DNA from: a virus
IMG/VR virus record: IMGVR_UViG_3300027788_000027
Location: 1-39,877 of that record
Reading direction: 5' to 3' (one strand)
DNA: 39,877 bases
Position numbers and translations under genes: made by a program. Below the pieces are notes generated by a model that was not told where the DNA came from, did not search any database, and saw only the letters and a list, made by a program, of their open reading frames with translations. The stretch's first letter is position 1, and every line of letters begins with the position of its first letter. This document shows, piece after piece, positions 30,845 through 38,685 of this stretch.

Positions 30845-31612
30845 TTAGCCTCCTAGGGCGATAGCCATGGCGACACTTGCACCGATGGGGTCATAAACTG
30901 TAGTTAAGTTATTTATTGCTGTGGTTACTGCACTTGAGGCACTGGAGGCACTTGAGGCTGCGTTAGTAGCCGATGTATTTGCTTCTGATGCTTTAGTGGT
31001 TGCTGTTGATGCGCTTGTGCTGGCTTCTGAGGCTTTGGTAGTTGCTGTAGAGGCACTTGTGGACGCACCTGAGGCACTAGAGGCTGCTGCGGTAGCTGAG
31101 TTAGCTGATGCAGTAGCAGAGTTACCAGAGTTAGTGTTTGATGTAGCCGCATTAGTAGCTGATGTACTTGCTTCTGATGCTTTAGTTGTTGCTGTAGTAG
31201 CACTGGCTGCTGCTGCGGTAGCTGAGTTAGCTCCTGCTGTGGCAGAGTTAGCGGATGCTGTAGCACTGTTGGCTGAGTTAGTGGCTTGTGTAGAAGCTGT
31301 GGATGCACTAGCTGCTGAATTGGTTGCTGATGTAGCTGCTTCTGATGCTTTGGTAGTCGCCACAGTTGCCTGTGCAACGGAAGTGTCTTTACTAGCAGAA
31401 GATGCTGTAGCACTTAAAGCTGATTGAGTTGCCGCATTGGATGCGTTAGTAGCGGAGGTGCTTGATTGCCCTGCGCTAGTGGATGCGTTAGAGGCGCTGT
31501 TAGCTGCCGCTGTCGCTGAATCTGTGGCATTGATTGCCTGTTGTGTTATTTCATTGAGAGTGGAGTCTTGCGTTGAATCACCAGAACCACCTGTACCTCG
31601 GTATATCGCCAT
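30845..31612 (-). CDS. Ala/Ser/Thr-rich low-complexity fibre shaft protein, 255 aa
   Basis: Most of the protein is Ala, Ser, Thr and Asn in a heptad-like pattern (TATTKASEASTSATNAATSN repeated with variation). It ends TVYDPIGASVAMAIALGG. This forms a trimeric coiled-coil rod as in many phage fibres. Long open frames on the other strand and in a second frame are artefacts of codon repetition. First gene after the capsid terminator. Confidence 0.8.
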   Translation of the reverse strand: MAIYRGTGGSGDSTQDSTLNEITQQAINATDSATAAANSASNASTSAGQSSTSATNASNAATQSALSATASSASKDTSVAQATVATTKASEAATSATNSAASASTASTQATNSANSATASANSATAGANSATAAAASATTATTKASEASTSATNAATSNTNSGNSATASANSATAAASSASGASTSASTATTKASEASTSASTATTKASEANTSATNAASSASSASSAVTTAINNLTTVYDPIGASVAMAIALGG

Positions 31613-31640
31613 CTTGTTTACACCACTTCAAGAATTAAAA

Positions 31641-31670
31641 GAAAATAAAAGGGAACCGCAGTTCCCCTTT
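31641..31670 (-). terminator. Intrinsic terminator after the major capsid gene
   Basis: On the minus strand AAAGGGGAAC, loop TGCG, GTTCCCTTTT (one G-U wobble), followed by a T-rich run (31641-31650). It sits between the capsid and the fibre genes. It should make capsid mRNA the most abundant end and reduce fibre expression, as T-phi does in T7. Confidence 0.85.
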
Positions 31671-31687
31671 AGTGTTACTAGTGATGT

Positions 31688-32641
31688 TTAGCCGTTTACA
31701 GCCATTACAAAACCAGTCTCAGGACGTAATACCTGAGTGCCGTACAAGCGATCAGCAGTGTACAAGGTTCCTAAGAACTCTTGCTTGTACTGAGTCTGTG
31801 AACGTACACCTTGCTGCTCTGCAAGTACCATAGTGTCCTTGTGACACAACACAGCACCACGGATTTGACCGCCAGCAGAGTTCTCAGAAGCAGTCTCAAG
31901 AACAGGAGCGTTAGTAGATACCATAATGTCGATACCATACAACTCACCGATCTTACCATTCACAGTGCCTTGACCATTAACAAAGTCAGAGCTAACGTAA
32001 CGATCAATACCCATGATAGCATTACGTAGTGAAGGTGGAATAACTAAAGAGCGTCCATCCATAGGGGTGTCTGCATCGTCCATCTTCTGTACCATGTCAC
32101 GAAAGAAAGCATCGGTAAACAAGTCACCAACAACCATCTGGTCAACAGCGTAAGCCGTAGTACCTGTAGATGCGTCATTGTAGAAGGTAGCAGTAGTAAC
32201 AAAGTTAGAACCATCACCATTACCGAAAGACTTACCAAGGGTAAATAGATCATCGTCTACTTGCTTACCTAGGGCATAGCCAGCATCACCAGTATAGAAC
32301 TGACGTAGTGAAGCAAGTGCTTGTACGTTAGTAATATCTTCAATCATGCGTGAGTATTCAAAGTGCTTGTTAATGGTGACTAGAACTTCACCCTCTGTAG
32401 CGTTCTGAATAGTTACTGCTGTGTTTTCAGCCTTAGCTGATGCAACACCACGGGTAGGCTTAGGGATATGAATAGTATCGCCTTTCTTACCTTGCATTGC
32501 AATCTTCTTGACCAAAGGTGCAAGAACTAAAGTTTTCTCATATGCTGCAATTACTTCATCTGACCAAATTTCGGGGATGAATGTTGCTGCTGAGGTGTTA
32601 TCTACCATACCGCCTGTGGCGGGATATACGGAAGTAGCCAT
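31688..32641 (-). CDS. Major capsid protein
   Basis: 317 residues. The N-terminal AATFIPEIWSDEVIAAYEKT, followed by LVKKIAMQGKKGDTIHIPKP and EGEVLVTINKHFEYSRMIED, matches HK97-fold coat proteins of podoviruses. The place directly downstream of the scaffold and upstream of a terminator is classical. Compared with T7 gp10A (345 aa) it is slightly shorter. No sign of a frameshift product. Confidence 0.9.
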   Translation of the reverse strand: MATSVYPATGGMVDNTSAATFIPEIWSDEVIAAYEKTLVLAPLVKKIAMQGKKGDTIHIPKPTRGVASAKAENTAVTIQNATEGEVLVTINKHFEYSRMIEDITNVQALASLRQFYTGDAGYALGKQVDDDLFTLGKSFGNGDGSNFVTTATFYNDASTGTTAYAVDQMVVGDLFTDAFFRDMVQKMDDADTPMDGRSLVIPPSLRNAIMGIDRYVSSDFVNGQGTVNGKIGELYGIDIMVSTNAPVLETASENSAGGQIRGAVLCHKDTMVLAEQQGVRSQTQYKQEFLGTLYTADRLYGTQVLRPETGFVMAVNG

Positions 32642-32664
32642 TTTAAATTTCTCTCTATATTAGG

Positions 32665-33483
32665 TTATTTGACCCTCTTTTCAGCGTATGCTTTTTGAAT
32701 ATCATCTGAAAGAGCTAAGTAGCGTTCTGGGTCTGTTTTCATTAGTTTAATAATATCAGCTCGTCTATAGATTTTCTTGGAAGTGCTTGAGTCGGGATTG
32801 CCACGTGTGTAGCCATTCGACCCTTGGTTGACAGCCTGTTGCCTACCTTCTTTCTCAGACTTCAATGTTTGATTGATAGCACCTGAGCGATCTTTCCATA
32901 AAGAGAAAAGTTCATTAGCTGCTTCCATGTCAAAATGTTGGTCTGCCTGTACAAACATACGTGTCCTTACGGGTGAGGCTTGAATCCACTCAGCGAACTT
33001 GGGGTCTTTTACAATCTCAGGTATCTCTGGGTGATCTTTTTGTAGTACAGCCATTGAGGTTTGTTGTTTATAAGCTCTCGTTGACTCTTCTGCTGCCTTT
33101 ACCGATGGGTGATTATTAATCGCACGTTCTATTGCTTTCTCAGGGTCAGAATAAAAATCTATGTCTTCATCTGTTTCGCTTGCTCCTTGTGCTGCTGGAG
33201 TTTGCGAGTCGAGTTGTGTGTTGATATAGCTATCGACTACTTTACGTAAGTCACCTACTTCTGAGCTTTGACGACCTAGGAGCTTTTCAGCTTCTTGGTG
33301 CATCCTTACTACATCTTCAAGTGATTTACCATTGTACTTATCAGGGACTGCCTCAGGTTCATTTGACGCTTGGTTTACCTCTTGCGGAGGTTCCACAGTG
33401 CCTTGTGTATCTTGAGCCATGTCGTCTAAACTATCAAAACGCTCGGATTGTAATTCCTCGTCTTCGAGGATAACTGCTGCCAT
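32665..33483 (-). CDS. Scaffolding (capsid assembly) protein
   Basis: 272 residues, strongly acidic N-terminus (ILEDEELQSERFDSLDDMAQ). Helical, Gln/Glu-rich central region (EDVVRMHQEAEKLLGRQSSE) and a basic C-terminal end (SKKIYRRADIIKLMKTDPER). This charge asymmetry is typical of podovirus scaffolds, whose basic end contacts coat. It sits just upstream of the capsid gene. Confidence 0.85.
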   Translation of the reverse strand: MAAVILEDEELQSERFDSLDDMAQDTQGTVEPPQEVNQASNEPEAVPDKYNGKSLEDVVRMHQEAEKLLGRQSSEVGDLRKVVDSYINTQLDSQTPAAQGASETDEDIDFYSDPEKAIERAINNHPSVKAAEESTRAYKQQTSMAVLQKDHPEIPEIVKDPKFAEWIQASPVRTRMFVQADQHFDMEAANELFSLWKDRSGAINQTLKSEKEGRQQAVNQGSNGYTRGNPDSSTSKKIYRRADIIKLMKTDPERYLALSDDIQKAYAEKRVK

Positions 33484-33540
33484 ATTAAACTCCGTACCTT
33501 AGTATTGTGGAGAGGGATTAAAAATGAAAGCTTCCTAAGA

Positions 33541-33777
33541 TTAGGAGTTAACTTTCTCTGCTTGCACTCTGCCTCGCTCATGGTCTTTAACCCACTTTAG
33601 AGTTGCTCCAGCAAAGTCGCCAGAGAAGGGTTCTAAAGAAGAACGGGGAGAGGAAAGTTGTCTGGTTGCTAAGGCGTCACATGACTTACATTTCTGTGTG
33701 TCAGGTGAGCCTTTAACCATGTGTTCATTTAAGTGACCTAGTGTGCATTTGTAATCGTATACTTTATACATCAGCAT
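33541..33777 (-). CDS. FmdB-like zinc-ribbon protein, 78 aa
   Basis: KVYDYKCTLGHLNEHMV and C30-K-S-C33 resemble the FmdB/CxxC zinc ribbon common in phage structural clusters. Start is uncertain: ATG at 33777 or 33771, or GTG at 33783. None has a clear ribosome-binding site, and all overlap the previous gene. Function unknown; probably binds metal. Confidence 0.7.
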   Translation of the reverse strand: MLMYKVYDYKCTLGHLNEHMVKGSPDTQKCKSCDALATRQLSSPRSSLEPFSGDFAGATLKWVKDHERGRVQAEKVNS

Positions 33778-34009
33778 CTGCACTTAAGGACTCTTGTCCT
33801 TGTAGATTAGTTTCTTCTAGTCTAAGAAGAGTGCCAAGGATATTAAGTTGGCCCTTACGGAAGTAAAGGTCTTCAATAGTCTTGACTTGTTCTACGGAAT
33901 CAATGTTAGGAACTTGGAGTTTTAAGTCTTCAATCAGTAAACCCCAACCTTGCATACGGAAGAGGTCATTCATCTGCCTAAAGTAAACTTCTAATTCGTC
34001 ATCTGTCAT
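33764..34009 (-). CDS. Small helical protein between portal and scaffold, 81 aa
   Basis: Acidic helical protein (MTDDELEVYFRQMNDLFRMQ) with two probable helices forming a coiled hairpin (VEQVKTIEDLYFRKGQLNIL). First gene after the consensus promoter at 34021-34049. A similar small gene sits between portal and scaffold in other podoviruses. Function unknown. Confidence 0.65.
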   Translation of the reverse strand: MTDDELEVYFRQMNDLFRMQGWGLLIEDLKLQVPNIDSVEQVKTIEDLYFRKGQLNILGTLLRLEETNLQGQESLSADADV

Positions 34010-34020
34010 CTATACTACCT

Positions 34021-34049
34021 ATTATACCATGTTTTTAACAAAAAGTCAA
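34021..34049 (-). promoter_or_regulatory. Sigma70 promoter for scaffold and capsid genes
   Basis: On the minus strand TTGACT (34044-34049), 17-base spacer, TATAAT (34021-34026), with TG one base upstream of the -10 (extended -10). The start would be near 34014, five bases before the ATG at 34009, so the first transcript would be almost leaderless for that gene. Drives extra capsid expression. Confidence 0.8.
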
Positions 34050-34082
34050 GATTTTTCTTTACTTTTCCTAGGAAGTGTGGTA

Positions 34083-36134
34083 TTAGAGGCCACTGGAGAC
34101 TCTAATGTTTCCACCTGCCCCTCTAGTTTGGCTATCCTGCTCAAAAGCTTGCTGTAACTCTGGTTGATTTGCTCCACTACTTGTAGGAGTTCGCGTTGGG
34201 ATACCATTTTGTGTTCCTTGTGATTTATATTCGATTGCTTTATCTTTCAAAATGCGATCCGCAACAGCAAGCCTACGCTCAAATTGCTTATCGTCCTCAT
34301 TTCCTTCTTTAATGTTGGCTGTGATGGCCTTAATACGTTCAATCTCAAGCTCCTGTGGGACTGCCTGAGTCTCTGCTGCTAACTTACCTGCTCTAGCATT
34401 AGATTCGTTAGCTTGGCTGCTTAAAGCGGCTGTCTGGGACGCTTGGAACGCCAATTCAGCTTGTCTAGTCTCTTCACCTGCTTTCTGAGCTTCTGGTGTA
34501 GGCTGAGAGGCCTTATCAATCAAGCCTATTAACTCTTCTCTATTGGCAACATTCATATTATCAACAATAGACTTAAGCATGACAGGGTAGTAAGGCGTAT
34601 CCTTGCCCATAGTCTGCAAGAGTTGTACTAACTGGCTGACCTCATACTCACGTGCTATGATACCTAAGGAGCTAGTAGCACAGAACTTGTAATCAGACAC
34701 AGGGTAAAGCTCAGGCTCATACTGCATATAACGCCAAGCCGCCTTAGATACGAAAGGTATCAAGAATGACTCTTGGAAGTTAACCAAGGTGCGCTTATGT
34801 CGTTTAATGATTGCACCTAGGGACATCGAAATGCCAGCAGCAGTTGCCTCACCATTTATAGAGCCTCCAACACCAGAAGAGTCTACGGCACCTGTCGATT
34901 GCTGTACCATAGTCTGTAGTGCTTGAGCCTGAGCAAAAGTTATTTGGCTTACGTTACCAAAGTTAAACGGATTAATGATTTCCTTTGGGTCGCCATTGGT
35001 TAATAGTATCTTACCAGCACGAATCTCTGGCTTAGTGCCTCTAGGGATGCGTGTAGCGTCCATAGCAAGCATAGGGTGTACTGTGAGTGCTAGGGCGTCT
35101 ATACGTGCTCGTAGCTCTGCGTCTAGTGCTTTCTGGCTGTTGTAACCCTTCTCACATACACCACGGCCCCAGAAGCGGCTAGGTACTACGTCCCAAGGGA
35201 ATGCAACTACAGGACGATCTTTCATCATGTATGGGCTAGGCTCTGCTTTAAGTAGGACAGACTCATTACCAATGATGACTACAGATTCAATGTAGTAGCT
35301 TTGTTTTTCATCATCATCTAGCTCGTAGTCAAGCTCTTTCTCAAGTAGATGCCTAGGCACAAGACCATAATACTTAGTTAATCGTACCTTGTCGTCTTGG
35401 TGTACAGTTAACTCTGAGTCAGGCTCTAGGTCAAAGTCTTCACTAGCGTTACCTAAGTAGCCATCACGATAGACACCAGACTCTTGTAGCTGCTCTACTA
35501 AGTGAGAACTGACAAACTCGTCAATAGCTACACCTAAGGCTTCCTCTACGTTAGTGGCTACAGGGTCAATACGAAAGTTCTGAGGTAAGATAGGACGTAG
35601 GCGTACTACAGTGCGCTTACTAATGTTAACACCCACAGCTTCCATAGCGCCACCCATGACTTCCTCAGTCGCAGGTTTCATCTCATTTATTTCTTCTAAG
35701 ACTACTTCACCAATGCCATTACCAAAGACTGCTGAGTTAATTAAACACTCAGACACATCACGCCTAATCTTAGTCATGTCAAAGTCTTCATGTAGCTTCT
35801 TACGTAAGAACATAATGTCCTCAGTCTCTGAGTCGCCCATGTTATCTTTAATGTCAAAGTATTTACCACGACCAAAGGTAGCCTCTTCAATCTCTGCTAC
35901 GTTAGACTCTACAGCTTGTTGTAAGGCAGGTGCAATAATCTGACTACGCTCTGCTTGTCGTGTCTTGTCTGAGGCATTCCAAATACCACGCCATAGACGA
36001 TAGTATTCCTGATGCTTCTCACTATAGTTATTCTCGTAGTAGTCGCCCCAATCGTCCACTTTAGTGAGTACCCAATCTTCTAAGGATTGCTCAATAATAA
36101 TTGGGTCTGTACTTTCGTTGTAATCGTTTTTCAT
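34083..36134 (-). CDS. Portal (head-tail connector) protein
   Basis: 683 residues, longer than T7 gp8 (536) but in the range of portals from related podoviruses without RNA polymerase. The N-terminus has aromatic/acidic helices (YYENNYSEKHQEYYRLWRGI) and APALQQAVESNVAEIEEATF, characteristic of podovirus portals. The central part has QSTGAVDSSGVGGSINGEAT. A Gln/Ala-rich C-terminal helical barrel region closes the protein. It forms the dodecameric gate and docks terminase, which is encoded just upstream. Confidence 0.9.
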   Translation of the reverse strand: MKNDYNESTDPIIIEQSLEDWVLTKVDDWGDYYENNYSEKHQEYYRLWRGIWNASDKTRQAERSQIIAPALQQAVESNVAEIEEATFGRGKYFDIKDNMGDSETEDIMFLRKKLHEDFDMTKIRRDVSECLINSAVFGNGIGEVVLEEINEMKPATEEVMGGAMEAVGVNISKRTVVRLRPILPQNFRIDPVATNVEEALGVAIDEFVSSHLVEQLQESGVYRDGYLGNASEDFDLEPDSELTVHQDDKVRLTKYYGLVPRHLLEKELDYELDDDEKQSYYIESVVIIGNESVLLKAEPSPYMMKDRPVVAFPWDVVPSRFWGRGVCEKGYNSQKALDAELRARIDALALTVHPMLAMDATRIPRGTKPEIRAGKILLTNGDPKEIINPFNFGNVSQITFAQAQALQTMVQQSTGAVDSSGVGGSINGEATAAGISMSLGAIIKRHKRTLVNFQESFLIPFVSKAAWRYMQYEPELYPVSDYKFCATSSLGIIAREYEVSQLVQLLQTMGKDTPYYPVMLKSIVDNMNVANREELIGLIDKASQPTPEAQKAGEETRQAELAFQASQTAALSSQANESNARAGKLAAETQAVPQELEIERIKAITANIKEGNEDDKQFERRLAVADRILKDKAIEYKSQGTQNGIPTRTPTSSGANQPELQQAFEQDSQTRGAGGNIRVSSGL

Positions 36135-36138
36135 ATGT

Positions 36139-37416
36139 TTAGTATCCGCTGATTAAATCTAATGTTTCAAAGTCATCTTGTTCTTCAAAGTTGCCTATGT
36201 AAGCTACTTTAGCAAGTTGATCTACATAGGCTAGACTGTCTATTAGGTCATCATGTGTTAAGGGGTCAGGAAACTGGAATAGCTCGTCACAGAAGCGTGA
36301 ATGCCAATCCTTCTTCTTCTTGTTAAGAGTTATACGACCATGCTCAAAACGTCCCTGTAAGGCCCACATAACCCTGTCAGTCTTCTTCTGGTTACCATGG
36401 GTTAGTTCCTCAACTCTAAAGAAGAATGACTGTCTCTTCATCATATCCATTAACGGAGACATAACAGCTTGTTTTGATATTCCTTTCTCAATACCAACGG
36501 ATAAAGGTTTATAATCTTTTACTGCTTGGAATATTTTAGTTGCTGTTTCATCTAAAGTCCACCTGCCATAGATCATGTCCTCAACGAACCAACCCTCTTC
36601 ATTGACAAAAACAATGGCTAAGGAAGAGTTATCCAATCGGCTAGTCTTACCTTTCTTCTTACTAACATCTTGGAAGCCAGCTAAGTCAATGGCTATGTAG
36701 TAGTCTCCATCACTTGTAGGCTTAGTGCCAAATTGGAGCCATTCCTCTTTAAACATCTCAGAACCTTGGTTCTTAAAGGAGGCCATAAACTCTTGTTGGA
36801 AAGCATGGGTTGACATACTCTTCTTAGCTACGTCTATTTCCTCAGGGTCTAAAGTTTCATTGTCGTAGCTTGTGAAGTGCCAAGCACTAAAGGTGACATC
36901 ATCATCCCCACTTAGCTCTGCGTACTTGTATAAGTCATAGAAGTGGTTACGACCCTTGGGTGTGCCTATGAATAAGCAAGAACCCTTTTGGTCTGCTAAT
37001 GCAGGTCTTAAGATTTCCTCAAACACCTCAGGTTTCATGTCTGCATATTCATCTAAGCATAGGAACTTAAGACTTACGCCACGCATTGTGTCGGGTCTAT
37101 CGGCTCCCTTAAGGCTTATGGTTGCACCATTGACTAAGGTTATTTGCATATTGTTGATATGGGAACTACGGATTACTGGTTGGCCTAGCTCTACTAGAAG
37201 ACTCCACATGATGTCTCTAGCCTGACCTTGGGTAGGTGCTACGTAGAAGACATGGGAGTTAGGCTTATCGGCTTGTAAGGCATTGACAATAAGAAGCCAA
37301 GCAGCTAGGCGGGACTTACCACACCTTCGTCCTGCGGCTACTACTCTAAAGCGAGTAGGGTCTGCCCATACTTCCTTCTGCCAATCTAATAGCTCTATGT
37401 TTAAGTCTGCACTCAT
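36139..37416 (-). CDS. Terminase large subunit
   Basis: 425 residues. Walker A is AAGRRCGKS (residues 27-35) and Walker B LKFLCLDEYAD with D122/E123. The nuclease domain begins YYIAIDLAGF with a catalytic Asp and continues MIYGRWTLDETA. C-terminal HDDLIDSLAYVDQ supplies a later nuclease Asp. ATP-driven packaging and cutting of concatemers. Overlaps the small subunit gene by 4 bases. Confidence 0.95.
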   Translation of the reverse strand: MSADLNIELLDWQKEVWADPTRFRVVAAGRRCGKSRLAAWLLIVNALQADKPNSHVFYVAPTQGQARDIMWSLLVELGQPVIRSSHINNMQITLVNGATISLKGADRPDTMRGVSLKFLCLDEYADMKPEVFEEILRPALADQKGSCLFIGTPKGRNHFYDLYKYAELSGDDDVTFSAWHFTSYDNETLDPEEIDVAKKSMSTHAFQQEFMASFKNQGSEMFKEEWLQFGTKPTSDGDYYIAIDLAGFQDVSKKKGKTSRLDNSSLAIVFVNEEGWFVEDMIYGRWTLDETATKIFQAVKDYKPLSVGIEKGISKQAVMSPLMDMMKRQSFFFRVEELTHGNQKKTDRVMWALQGRFEHGRITLNKKKKDWHSRFCDELFQFPDPLTHDDLIDSLAYVDQLAKVAYIGNFEEQDDFETLDLISGY

Positions 37417-37799
37417 ATTATTTCGTATTCCCCTTCTTGGGCATCTGTGTCTTGGGAACCTGAGATGTCCGTAGAGCCTACGCCAGTGATGTTAATCTGT
37501 ATGGATGACTTACCACTACCCTTAATGATTTCTTTCTCAAAGGCTGCTACAGGAGCTACCCTGTCCATTACAAGCTTCCATGCTGAGGCTTGGTTCTTAT
37601 GGTCATTGTCTAAGGCTGCATCAAAGATAGCCTCTAGGACTTTAGCTGACTTAGGGGAAGCAAGCATCCTAGCTTTGTACTCATTGATAATTGTAGCGTC
37701 ACCCTTAGGCCGACCAATAATACCCTTAGGTTTCTTTAGTGTTGACTTAGGTGGCCTACCTCTGCGTTTAGCAACTGCGGGTTCTTTTGTTATTGACAA
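37413..37799 (-). CDS. Terminase small subunit (probable)
   Basis: 128 residues. The basic N-terminus has AT-hook-like motifs (RRGRPPK; IGRPKGD), then a helical middle (SPKSAKVLEAIFDAALDNDH) and an acidic C-terminus. Immediately precedes the large subunit and overlaps it by ATGA. No ATG is available; TTG at 37799 is preferred because AGAGGT lies 7-12 bases upstream. First gene of the structural operon. Binds genome packaging sites. Confidence 0.8.
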   Translation of the reverse strand: MSITKEPAVAKRRGRPPKSTLKKPKGIIGRPKGDATIINEYKARMLASPKSAKVLEAIFDAALDNDHKNQASAWKLVMDRVAPVAAFEKEIIKGSGKSSIQINITGVGSTDISGSQDTDAQEGEYEII

Positions 37800-37800
37800 A

Positions 37801-37978
37801 TCAATTACCTCTTTGTTGAGATTGAGTCTTACTTAAGTATACTTAAGAATCTTTAATCAATTCATTATGAATAAACTGTAAGAGTCTTAAGTATACTAAA
37901 GATTCTTAAGTAATGCTTTAATTGATCATTAATGAATAACTAAAAGGTTCTTAAGAAGAAGCTTTACAACTTAAGTAT
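37801..37978 (-). promoter_or_regulatory. Structured leader of the structural operon with repeated modules
   Basis: Non-coding 178 bases downstream of the late promoter. Two copies of the TTCATNATGA-type module (37916-37945 and 37851-37878, minus strand) match the module in the leader at 3323-3353. There are six CTTAAG sites in 150 bp, including a perfect 16-bp palindrome CTTAAGTATACTTAAG at 37832-37847 and a near copy at 37884-37899. Candidate regulator-binding or RNA processing region controlling the late genes. Confidence 0.65.
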
Positions 37979-38007
37979 ATTATAACATATTTAGAGCAGA
38001 ATGTCAA
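37979..38007 (-). promoter_or_regulatory. Perfect sigma70 promoter of the structural operon
   Basis: On the minus strand TTGACA (38002-38007), 17-base spacer, TATAAT (37979-37984), with TG one base upstream (extended -10). Transcription would begin near 37972 and read leftward into the terminase genes. Mirror image of the promoter at 3271 in strength and in the module that follows. Confidence 0.9.
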
Positions 38008-38220
38008 TATATTTCTTGTGTTTCTTTTGTAACTCTATGTAACCCAATGTTCCTTTAGGTTACACATGAGAATAACTCTCATCCCCATGTACACCAAGGG
38101 TTTACCTGTGTTTTCTTTTGTAATCTTTTATTGACTTTTGTCAAAGTAAAATGCTACTTTTTTGTGCTTAGGCGCCTACCACACATTAGCAGCACAGGCG
38201 CCACGCCCCCGCCCCCAAAG
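38008..38220. other. AT-rich spacer between late promoter and DnaA boxes
   Basis: No gene is seen. Contains a small hairpin ATGAGA/TCTCAT (38066-38082), T-rich tracts (38100-38165) and repeated GGTTACA/GTAACC. Two GGCGCC palindromes flank a 20-base stretch near 38171-38203. The T-rich stretch beside the DnaA boxes is a candidate DNA-unwinding element. Confidence 0.5.
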
Positions 38221-38525
38221 TTATCCACAGGTTCTTAAGTTATCCACAGGTTACACACAGGTTACACACAGGTTATCCACAAGCCTCAAGGCACCTGAGT
38301 TATCCACAGGTTATCCACAGGCTACCTAAGGACTTGAGTTATCCACAGGTTATCCACAGGTTATCCACAGGTTCTTGAGTTACCACAGGTTTACTACGGT
38401 TGTCAATAGCGTGACTATTGTGGCTTGTGTAGTCACAGGTTTACAAGTGTGTGCCAGTGTGGGTGCCTATGGAGACATGAGTAACCTGTGCATAACCTGT
38501 ACATAAGTCACATAAGTTATCCACA
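38221..38525 (+). other. DnaA-box array, candidate replication origin
   Basis: Nine exact TTATCCACA boxes on + strand at 38221, 38240, 38273, 38300, 38311, 38339, 38350, 38361 and 38517. There is one consensus box on the minus strand (TTATGCACA, 38487-38495). Variant boxes TTACACACA lie at 38251 and 38262. Several start exactly 11 bp apart (38240-38251-38262-38273, 38300-38311, 38339-38350-38361), putting them on the same DNA face. This is the pattern of a DnaA-loading origin or a DnaA titration site. Confidence 0.85.
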
Positions 38526-38534
38526 GGTGCCTGA

Positions 38535-38599
38535 GGCTTTATATAAGCCGTTCTAAGCGTGTTTAGTGTAAAACCTAAGCAAACATATGACTAATGTTT
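38535..38599. other. Inverted repeats between the DnaA array and sigma54 promoter 1
   Basis: GGCTT/AAGCC around TATAT at 38535-38549, and AAACAT/ATGTTT with a 7-base centre at 38581-38599. The second is centred about 55 bp upstream of the predicted P1 start. Possible protein-binding sites. Confidence 0.4.
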
Positions 38600-38618
38600 T
38601 TACGTCGATTCTAGGTTA

Positions 38619-38635
38619 TTGGCACGATAGTTGCT
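38619..38635 (+). promoter_or_regulatory. Sigma54 (RpoN) promoter P1, perfect consensus
   Basis: TTGGCACGATAGTTGCT matches YTGGCACG-N4-TTGCW at every fixed position: -24 element TGGCACG (38620-38626), -12 element TTGC (38631-38634). Transcription start near 38646, reading into the early operon. Requires an activator ATPase of the host. Confidence 0.82.
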
Positions 38636-38645
38636 TAAGATACCC

Positions 38646-38660
38646 GCACTACATTGGTGC
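38646..38660. promoter_or_regulatory. NtrC-type enhancer box 1
   Basis: GCACTACATTGGTGC fits GCAC-N7-GTGC, the half-site pattern of NtrC enhancers, and resembles the E. coli glnA sites. It sits at the predicted P1 start and is centred about 199 bp upstream of the P2 start. Confidence 0.7.
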
Positions 38661-38666
38661 GCCCTA

Positions 38667-38681
38667 GCACTACAATGGTGC
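38667..38681. promoter_or_regulatory. NtrC-type enhancer box 2
   Basis: GCACTACAATGGTGC, exactly 21 bp (two helical turns) from box 1, as expected for cooperative dimers. Centred about 178 bp upstream of the P2 start. Confidence 0.7.
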
Positions 38682-38685
38682 GTGT

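Noticed and set aside
30921-31427. Long + strand open frame opposite the Ala/Ser/Thr-rich fibre gene
   Set aside because: It results from repeated Ala/Ser/Thr codons read backwards; there is no ribosome-binding site, and the minus strand gene fits the operon.
38117-38144. Second minus strand sigma70 promoter (TTGACA, 16 bases, TACAAA)
   Set aside because: The -10 is weak and the perfect promoter at 37979 lies just downstream; could be minor but not supported.
38221-38525. CRISPR array
   Set aside because: Repeats are 9-12 bp with 11 bp phasing and no unique spacers of 25-40 bp; they match the DnaA box instead.
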